DNA from: Siderastrea siderea
Taxonomy: Eukaryota > Cnidaria > Anthozoa > Scleractinia > Rhizangiidae
Assembly (NCBI GenBank): GCA_964030785.1
Contig: OZ034968.1
Coordinates: 43,648,186-43,712,185, forward strand
Length of the DNA: 64,000 bases
Direction: 5' to 3'
Position numbers and translations under genes: made by a program. Shown piece by piece: positions 57,376-64,000 of the stretch. Each line of letters begins with the position of its first letter. The stretch's first letter is position 1. The notes beneath the pieces were generated by a model. That model saw only the letters and a program-made list of their open reading frames with translations, made no database searches and had not been told where the DNA came from.

Positions 57376-57990
57376 CCCGCACTTTGCCGTCAAAGGAAGA
57401 TTTCTTGATTGTCCTATGTTCAACGTCCTCTTTTTTTATCGGTAGCAAACAAGGTTTCACGGACATGTTTTATAACCGCCAGGGATTGTGTGAACAAGTT
57501 TACGTTTTATGAGTCAGGAAGTACGGGTATTCGTTTCCTTTTTTTCTTTGTAGAAATATCTTTTTTTTGAGTGGTAGTATTAAAAAGAAGCGCAAACAAC
57601 TGAGCGACACTTACCTTTAGCGTCCGAGTAAGAAGCCATGATCCTTCGTGAAGCTAATTTCCCAAAAATCATTGCGTGTGATTAGTATCACTCAGGACGA
57701 AAATGGGAAAGGGAAACGCACAATCTAAATCTGGATTGAGATTGAATTTAAGAAACCCACTCCGTGGGGTGGATTTTTTGGGTTCAACTCTTATTTCAGA
57801 TTTTCGTTACAGTCGATTTCACATTACTTTACCACGCCACGTTGCGAAGTTTGTTGGGAAATTGGGTACTAGGTTACGAAGTAGCCAACCAATTACGTGG
57901 CGAGTTAGCGAATCCAATTTCGAACTTCGAAACGTAGTTTCCAACTTCGGTGCAACTGAACTTCGCAATTTCACATCTTTGGGATACAGT
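57376..57990. other. Stretch without recognised gene
   Basis: Mixed repeat sequence. The 100-codon + frame at 57703-58005 has no motif support. It ends against the Tc1-like fragment. Confidence 0.4.
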
Positions 57991-58364
57991 GTTGTTAACG
58001 TATGAAAGTAACCTGCAAAATGATGCAACCGAAGCCTTTTACAAAACAGGGCAAGGCGTTGTCGTGAGGTCCGTGACATAATCGTAGAAAAGTGGTTAGA
58101 GGGTTCAAAACCATTCCAGATAGCGCAACAGTTTAATTTACCGAGAAATACAGTTACAAATATTGTCGATTAGTTCGTACGGACAGGAAGCATTCAGCTG
58201 GGAGTTAGTGGAAACAGATTACGAACATCAAGAACAGATGATGTTGTCTTGTACACGGAGTTTTGTAAACGCCAAAGGCCAAGTATGTATGCTAAGGAAA
58301 TACAAAAACAGTTAATCGAAAATCAGGTTGTTTTACCCGCTAATGTGCCATCTCAAGCTTTGAA

Positions 58365-59900
58365 TAGAGACCTTACGATACGAGGACGGCGACGGCAATG
58401 GCAACGGCGACGTCACCTTTCAATAACGTACAACTGCGCATGCTCTTGCTGTCACGTTACTGTTGCCTGCTCAGGGCGCGAATGTCAATGAATGAGTTTT
58501 GGTGTTGTGTGAAAACGCGACTCCTGTGCAGTGTCTGTGTGTCAAAAGAAAGCGAAAACAACGGCATTTCTACCAAAAAATAGCCAAGGAGCCGAGGTAA
58601 TGTGACATTTTACCTATACAGTGAAACCTCGATTTAACGAAGTGCCAAGGGACTAGAGAAATAGGTTCGTTATATCGAGGGTTCTTTGTATCGAGGTTTT
58701 TTCCATACATTGCGCTATTACTGGGCTGAAAAATATCATTTGTTATACCGAAGACTTCGTTATATAGAGGTTCGTTAAATCGAGGTTCCACTGTATTTTA
58801 TTTTATTTGTACTTAAATGAGCGAAATTTAGTGTGAATTGATGAATGATTTCGGAATATTTTGCTTTCAAATTCTTGAGTCATGATAACAAGTGAGTAAA
58901 TTTCACTCTGAAGTGGGATTTAGTTGTGTAATGGTGAGGCTAGAAGTAAAAATGATTTTGTCTTGCTTTTCTTCATTGTCTTGTTCATTGCTAAGACTAA
59001 AATAGAGTCTCGATCGACATGTTTTTGTTTTCGCTGTTTGTTGGTTGTCTTTGGTTTAGTGGTCAAATCTGCAAGTTGTGTTGATCACGAGCTTTCGTGG
59101 ACAAATGAACAAGTCTCATACCATTTGTCCACGAGTTCAAATTAATCACTTCTAATGTCTTAAATGAACCTTAATTACGATACTTTGTCACTGTTTTCAT
59201 TTTAAACTTTCAATTTCAAGTATTAAAAAATAGGAAAAATATTCCTCGAAAGTGATAGTTAAGCTTGCGGTGTTCGATCTGATCAAACACACAAAAAACT
59301 GTTTTGCTTGTTTACCGATTTGTGCCGGATCTTTCTTTTCTCCTGAATTGGTATTTCTCGAACGATTAAGGTAAATACGATCAGACTACTCTTCAGCAGT
59401 GTCTTCTTTCTTGTGTTTTCTTTGATTTTTATGCTATAATAATTTCCCATCAGGTCGTGTATAGGCGCTATGGAAGTATTTAATCTTGTATATTGTTTGG
59501 TCAGATTCGGTCAGTGTTCTGAGGAAAAACTCGTTTACAATTTATATTGTTGTATTCAAGTGATACTAAAAACCTCTATTCTCAGGTCTTTTCTTAGGTA
59601 TGTTAATACCTCAATATATTTCCATCAAACTCAGGAGGTTTTACTCTTTCTCCATAGCCGATTAAATTAAACGCATAAGCCAGAAGAATGGTGTCTCTTA
59701 CTTTGGCATGATATCACCGGCAAGAAGTTAACGAAACTCTCAAGTAACTTATTACAAAAAGCTTCACAAAGGTTGCAAAACTCGCGTTGTTCAAGATCTT
59801 TTCGTAATGTAAACTTTTGGCGAGAACGCCAACGGCAACCGACGGCCTCAACCTAGTCTCTTTACGTTGCCGTCGCCGTTGTCGTATCGTAAGGTCCCTA
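58365..59900. mobile_element. 1.54-kb TIR element inside the Tc1-like gene
   Basis: Ends read TAGAGACCTTACGATACGAG and (reverse) TAGGGACCTTACGATACGAC, followed on both sides by ACGGCGACGGCAA, for about 33 bp of TIR. The flanking transposase frame continues across it (SQAL to SLVLTSDLGY). I could not see a clear target duplication. No transposase inside; it contains a pogo-type MITE and AT-rich sequence. Confidence 0.8.
58619..58793. mobile_element. 175-bp pogo/Tigger-type MITE
   Basis: Ends CAGTGAAACCTCGATTTAAC and (reverse) CAGTGGAACCTCGATTTAAC, with TA on each side (58617-58618, 58794-58795). CAGTG termini and TA duplication are standard for the pogo branch of Tc1/mariner. Confidence 0.9.
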
Positions 59901-60214
59901 TCAGTCTTGTATTGACAAGCGATTTGGGTTACTCGTACAAAAGGTTGACAATAGTTCCAAAAGAGAGCTTTACTGACAACGCTCAAGAGAGGCTTGAAGA
60001 ATATTTAACTATTTGCAGTGTGTGTGATCCTAGGAATATGCACTTCTTTGACGAGATTTCCGTGATTAAAACAACGGGGAACAGAAGTCACGGTAACGCA
60101 CCTGTTGGCCGAAGGGCCGTTGAAATTCAGCGTTCTGCATCCAGTGCAACTTACACAGTCAACTTATGCATCAATCAGTGGCTTCCCCCTGGGTATAGGG
60201 CAGAGGAATTTTGA

Positions 60215-60599
60215 CAAATCCCCTGCCCCCTGGGTGCAACAATAAGGACCAGTGTTCCCGTTAACGTACAAATGTACGAATTTTATGCACAAAAACAAGC
60301 TATTTGCTTTGCTGAGACCCTCATTTTAAGTTTGTTGTATTTCAGTGCAGTTGGCTCCACTTGACCAAATAGTTGTATGGCATATGTATATTTTTACTTT
60401 CTTTTAAGGTTTCGAGGAACGTTAGGTAAACTACCAGGTTACCGGTAATAATGTATTTTACCCTCGGTAAATAAAGTTTCTTTCTTTCTTTTCTTTTTCT
60501 TTCTAAAAATGGAGAAAAGACGTATGGTTTTTGAGCGCTGTGAGTCCCTGGGATGCACATGAAATTCGGTAAATTGGGTACTACCCAGGATTGGACTCC
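60215..60599. other. Non-coding stretch with CTTT-rich tract
   Basis: A CTTT microsatellite lies at about 60478-60505. No gene is recognised. Confidence 0.5.
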
Positions 60600-63500
60600 T
60601 CAAAATAGGAAAGGACTCTCAATTTTAGGTGGCTGGAGAACCTTACACTTGAAGCAAACAAAGGAAGGGAGTTTCTTTGCCTCCTTTTTGGAGATCTTAA
60701 CACAGGGGCCATGGTACCACAAAAAGCACAGTGGTCCCTGCTTGCACTTGCTTCTTCTGTGTAATGAATGGAGAAGAAATTTATGTGTCATGAAATAAAA
60801 TTGGCTTTTTATTTGTTCAATTGAATTCCATGTTTAACAGTTATTCAAGGGATATGACAGTAACTAAGTACCTTGGGCTTGTTTTGCCCTTTTTCTTTTT
60901 TCAGCTGCTTTTGTAGCTCCTGCCTTACGTCTGTCGGCTATTGACTGCAAGTGCTCTCTCCACCACTCCACTTCATCCATTGTTAGAAGACACGACTTTG
61001 CAAGTTCCTCAGCATCATAGTTACCACCTTTGAAAGCTTCGTCCAAGTTATCCTTGGGAGGGATTTTCATAAAGTTCCTATCGTGATATTTACTATAATG
61101 TTCTAAATGGTCTTCAGGTGACAAGAAATGGCCAGTGCAGGTGCCACTGCCTGCTGTACATGGTCCACCCCACGGTTTACTTACATCTGGAATGGGTATT
61201 GGTATATAGGACAAGGGGGGCCACCTTCATACCAACAAAGCTCTTTATCAGGTTTACCTGCTGAACACACACGATGCAGACAGTCCTCTTCATAGCACGG
61301 TAACAGCTGAAACAAGTAATTGCTTGGGAGTCCCTTAACCATATGCCGTTCTCGCAGATTCCAAACGTCTTCAAAATGTTCATACAACACCGGATTACTT
61401 TTCTTTAATTCTTGTTTGTCCTTTCTTGAGCCTTTCAAGAATGTTTCCAGATGTGGCCGCCTTTCCTGGAGTTTTTTAGCCAAATCATCTTTACTTCCTT
61501 TGAACAACATAATTTGTGATTCCTGAAATGATGCCCCATTATATCTACTGATATATACATCAGCAGCAGTTTCAAGATTTTTCTCAATCTGCTCATAGTC
61601 AATACCTCCATCACGATGAAAGTTTGATCCATGGATAGTAGACGGTATGAAAACATTGGTGTGGGCCATAGCCAGACAACCGTTCTGTAACTCAACACGA
61701 TTAACGTAAGAGGATCCACTGCACCTGGAACTAATTAAAGTGCAGGCTTTCCCTTGCTCTAGGTGCCGTTCTGTTGCCAAGAACTGGACCTCGTGATGTG
61801 CAGGCCCCTCATCACTCGCTCCATCTACTCGAATACAATCTATGAGCGTACTGTCCATACGGCATTCAAAGTCTGGCTTCTTTTGCAAAATATACATGTC
61901 TGCCATATGCTGTGCAGGGTTTTTCGCATAAATCATCTGAGGCTTTACTATACCTGCTGACAGTTGTGGTGTTGTCTTCGTTCCAAGTAGAAGGTAAGAT
62001 GTTACTTGAATAATGGAGCCATACGTGTTTACATAGTCGGTCCTTTTTGTCAGTTTAGGTTTTTCACTCTGCGAAATTGATTTATGCTGCTTATGGGTAT
62101 AAGTTGTATAAGTACAGTTTTGTCTCGCCCATCCTCTAGCTGAATTCTATCAAGACTTTGGTATAATGCTGCACTCTAATGTGCATCTACGTTAAGCCTC
62201 ACATTAAATCCTTTTCTTACTCTCCTGCAGGTTATCTTCGCTGCACCCCAGTACCTTTAACTTCATAATCTCCTTTTGTTTCTGACAACAGATAATTGAA
62301 CGATCGCTCCATAACTAAACTTCCTTCAATACTTAGACTCTAAGTGCTCTTGGATCCTTTTGTATGTCACCCGTGGTCCCTTTTTATCATGACCATCAAA
62401 GGTAGCTACCCCAGTTTGTCTCCATGCATCAGCACCTATTCTATTCTCTCTCACATAGGCTTCGATGTCTTTTCCTATGTTGGGATACTGTTTTAGCAGT
62501 TTAGATGCTTTCTTTGGAACACGTCTTTTCAATAGAGCCCTTTCAGTTATCTCCTTTAAATACCTTCTTCTGGCTTTCTACCTCATTAGCCTTTTTTTAT
62601 GGGTAACAAGTTCTCTAAGCTTTGGGTCTCTCAAATTGTCACCACTACTGATTTCTGCATAGAGTTCGGGATCACTATTTTCTGATTCAGAAACTGTCAC
62701 CTTCAGATACTTTTCCCTCTCTTTCATAAGGAAGGCTTGACGTGATTGTTCAATTAATCTTTCTTCTTCCAGAGATATGTCAGTGAAAGGAAGATGATGT
62801 GCAAAATCTATCAATGCTTGATTAAGAACGTCACTGTTATATGCATTTAACAGCAATTTAACTTAACTTAACTTAATGTTCCTTAACATATATAACAAAT
62901 GATCAAATGACGGAATTGGAGAAACAATAGCTTGATTCTTAATTATGTCATCTCGATGTACTTGTGGCCCTTTGTCCACTCTGGCAGGAACATGTTCAGG
63001 TGTGCATGTCTGTGACTGGTCCTTTAAACGGTCCTCAGCTGGTGCAGTATTTCCCATTTGACAGCAATTTAAATCATTATCTTCATCGATCTCTTCGTCA
63101 TTGGAACTGATCCACATAAATGTGCTTTCATCTTCTCTTTCGTTATCAGATTCACTGTCTTCGCTACTATCAGACTCAACAATCCCAAGCTTCTCCAAGA
63201 AACACTTCTCTTCCATGCGAGCTAGTTTACATGCAGTGTGTTGCATCTCTTCAGCTTTGCCAAGAGCATCCTGGACCTGTGAGGTCAATGCCGTGAAGTT
63301 GGAAACTCCAAATTTTTTTCTTGCTTGTTCTGCTGACATTTCTGAACATGCAGCATATTTAATAAGACGTTTGTCCTTTTCAGTGCTCTCAAGTTCGCAA
63401 AGGCTTGCTAAGGTTTCCTTTGTTAATTCACTATCATCACATCTTGCACTTTCGATCACCAAAAAAACTTTACAAAAACTTCTGGAATAGGTCGTATTTT

Positions 63501-64000
63501 ACAGAATTCCTTTGCTCTGTAATGTACAACATACTGACATTCTTAGTTGCTAATGGGAATATGACCACAGGTAACTGCATCAGTCGTCTGACTGCTTTTT
63601 CAAGTTTTATATTTGCCAGCAATAGGAAAATGCACCCAAAGACACCTTTTTAAGCAAGTACCGAGCAGCCGAAGTAAGTTTTGGGCATTCTTCACAGTTA
63701 TCAGAATGATGTTTTTCACAGAATGCCTTTCGAATCCACACAAAGTAACTTAAAGAAATATCCTTTAGATTACTTTCATATCGTCCTTCAACTGCTAAAC
63801 TTGAAGATAGGCCAGACAATGCAAGGTTTTCGTACTTTTTCAACAATTCAACTTTATCTTTATCCCCCACAGTTTCTACTGTGGGGATTCCCGAAAAACC
63901 TCCTCATTACCACAAGCTTGACCTTGACCTTTACTAGGGGAATTTACCACCTCACTGTTGCTTCTGCATGTACTAGGAGTGATTCAGCTGATTAAGTGTT
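60600..64000 (-). pseudogene. Multicopy-family gene with RVDGASDEGP core and PHD-like end, decayed, 5' end outside window
   Basis: The minus-strand reading enters from beyond 64000. Conserved blocks in order: GDKDKVELLKKYENLALSGL and a Cys/His segment CEKHHSDNCEEC (63870-63630); an acidic region with EQARKKFGVSNF (63460-62865); KASKLLKQYPNIGKDIEAYV (62530-62326); VRKGFNVRLNVDAH broken by TAG where Trp is expected; KRTDYVNTYGS to NPAQHMADMY; then IRVDGASDEGPAHHEVQF, SGSSYVNRVELQNG and RERHMVKGLPSNYLF (61936-61200). A shift near 61195 leads to IPDVSKPWGGPC...GHFLSP, ending at a donor (about 60868). A final exon has half a PHD finger (WYHGPCVKISKKEAKKL, then VCFKC). At least five indels and one nonsense codon are present. 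The Asp/Glu-rich core could be a transposase-like catalytic site, but I cannot name the family. Confidence 0.55.

Larger units (their letters stand above)
58045..60165 (+). pseudogene. Tc1/IS630-like transposase, split by a TIR element
   Basis: The left part (about 58045-58364) encodes a paired-type HTH: VRDIIVEKWLEGSKPFQIAQ, then RNTVTNIVD and RTSRTDDVVLYTEFCKRQRP, to NVPSQAL. An in-frame stop lies after IVD and another frameshift near 58065. The right part (59901-60165) resumes SDLGYSYKRLTIVPKES and reaches the catalytic-type motif MHFFDEISV and TTGNRSHGNAP, then breaks off at about 60165. The middle is displaced by the insertion at 58365-59900. It is too short to contain the last catalytic acid, so it is 3'-truncated. 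Confidence 0.75.

Noticed and set aside
1..64000. CRISPR array or bacterial features
   Set aside because: No short direct repeats with regular unique spacers. The 63-bp and 80-bp arrays are contiguous tandems, and the genes contain spliceosomal introns.

Overview
The window is eukaryotic. It has GT-AG introns, AATAAA poly(A) signals, low-to-moderate GC and abundant transposons, and no bacterial operon structure. The repeat content (PIF/Harbinger, Mutator-like, Tx1-like LINE, Polinton polymerase fragment, multicopy integrase and propeller proteins) fits an anthozoan cnidarian, most likely a stony coral. That assignment is an inference from family resemblance, not a database result. I see no ordinary single-copy host gene. 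Nearly every recognisable coding stretch belongs to a mobile element or to a multicopy element-like family, and most are decayed.

Layout. 0.1-0.3 kb: two small minus-strand exons. 1.3-2.9 kb: a HECT-like gene (+, frameshifted). 3.6-14.5 kb: an IS3-like integrase gene (-) split by a 9.27-kb Mutator-like element (4054-13324). That element carries a frameshifted transposase gene and an apparently intact 7-exon OTU-protease gene. 14.55-15.8 kb: two minisatellites. The second resumes at 20.34 kb because a 4.5-kb PIF/Harbinger element (15.81-20.34 kb) is inserted in it, with an intact HARBI1-type nuclease and a broken SANT/Myb partner. 20.7-25.0 kb: a convergent pair, a tyrosine-recombinase-like protein with a Myb tail (+) and an SF3 helicase protein (-), both decayed. 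This is the best candidate for an undescribed element type.

25.7-40.7 kb: one Tx1/L1-like LINE on the minus strand. Its ORF1 is cut into three pieces by a 5.8-kb giant palindrome with TTAA target duplication (30467-36267) and a 3.7-kb element with a 9-bp duplication (36430-40153). 41.1-50.9 kb: a second multicopy gene (acidic N-terminus, Cys-rich module, propeller-like region), itself split by a 1.58-kb TTAA element (43914-45492) and a 4.3-kb element with minisatellite ends (45799-50133). 51.7-53.5 kb: a 5-exon decayed gene just upstream, in the same orientation. 53.5-56.7 kb: repeats, including a foldback element with an exact 80-bp tandem. 56.8-57.4 kb: a Polinton-type DNA polymerase B fragment. 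58.0-60.2 kb: a Tc1/IS630-like transposase gene split by a 1.5-kb TIR element that contains a pogo-type MITE. 60.6-64 kb: a decayed minus-strand gene of another multicopy family with a PHD-like end.

The main result is the nesting. In at least six places an interrupted reading frame flanks an element with TIRs, and in five of those a target-site duplication is visible. The order of insertions and the element boundaries can therefore be read from sequence alone.
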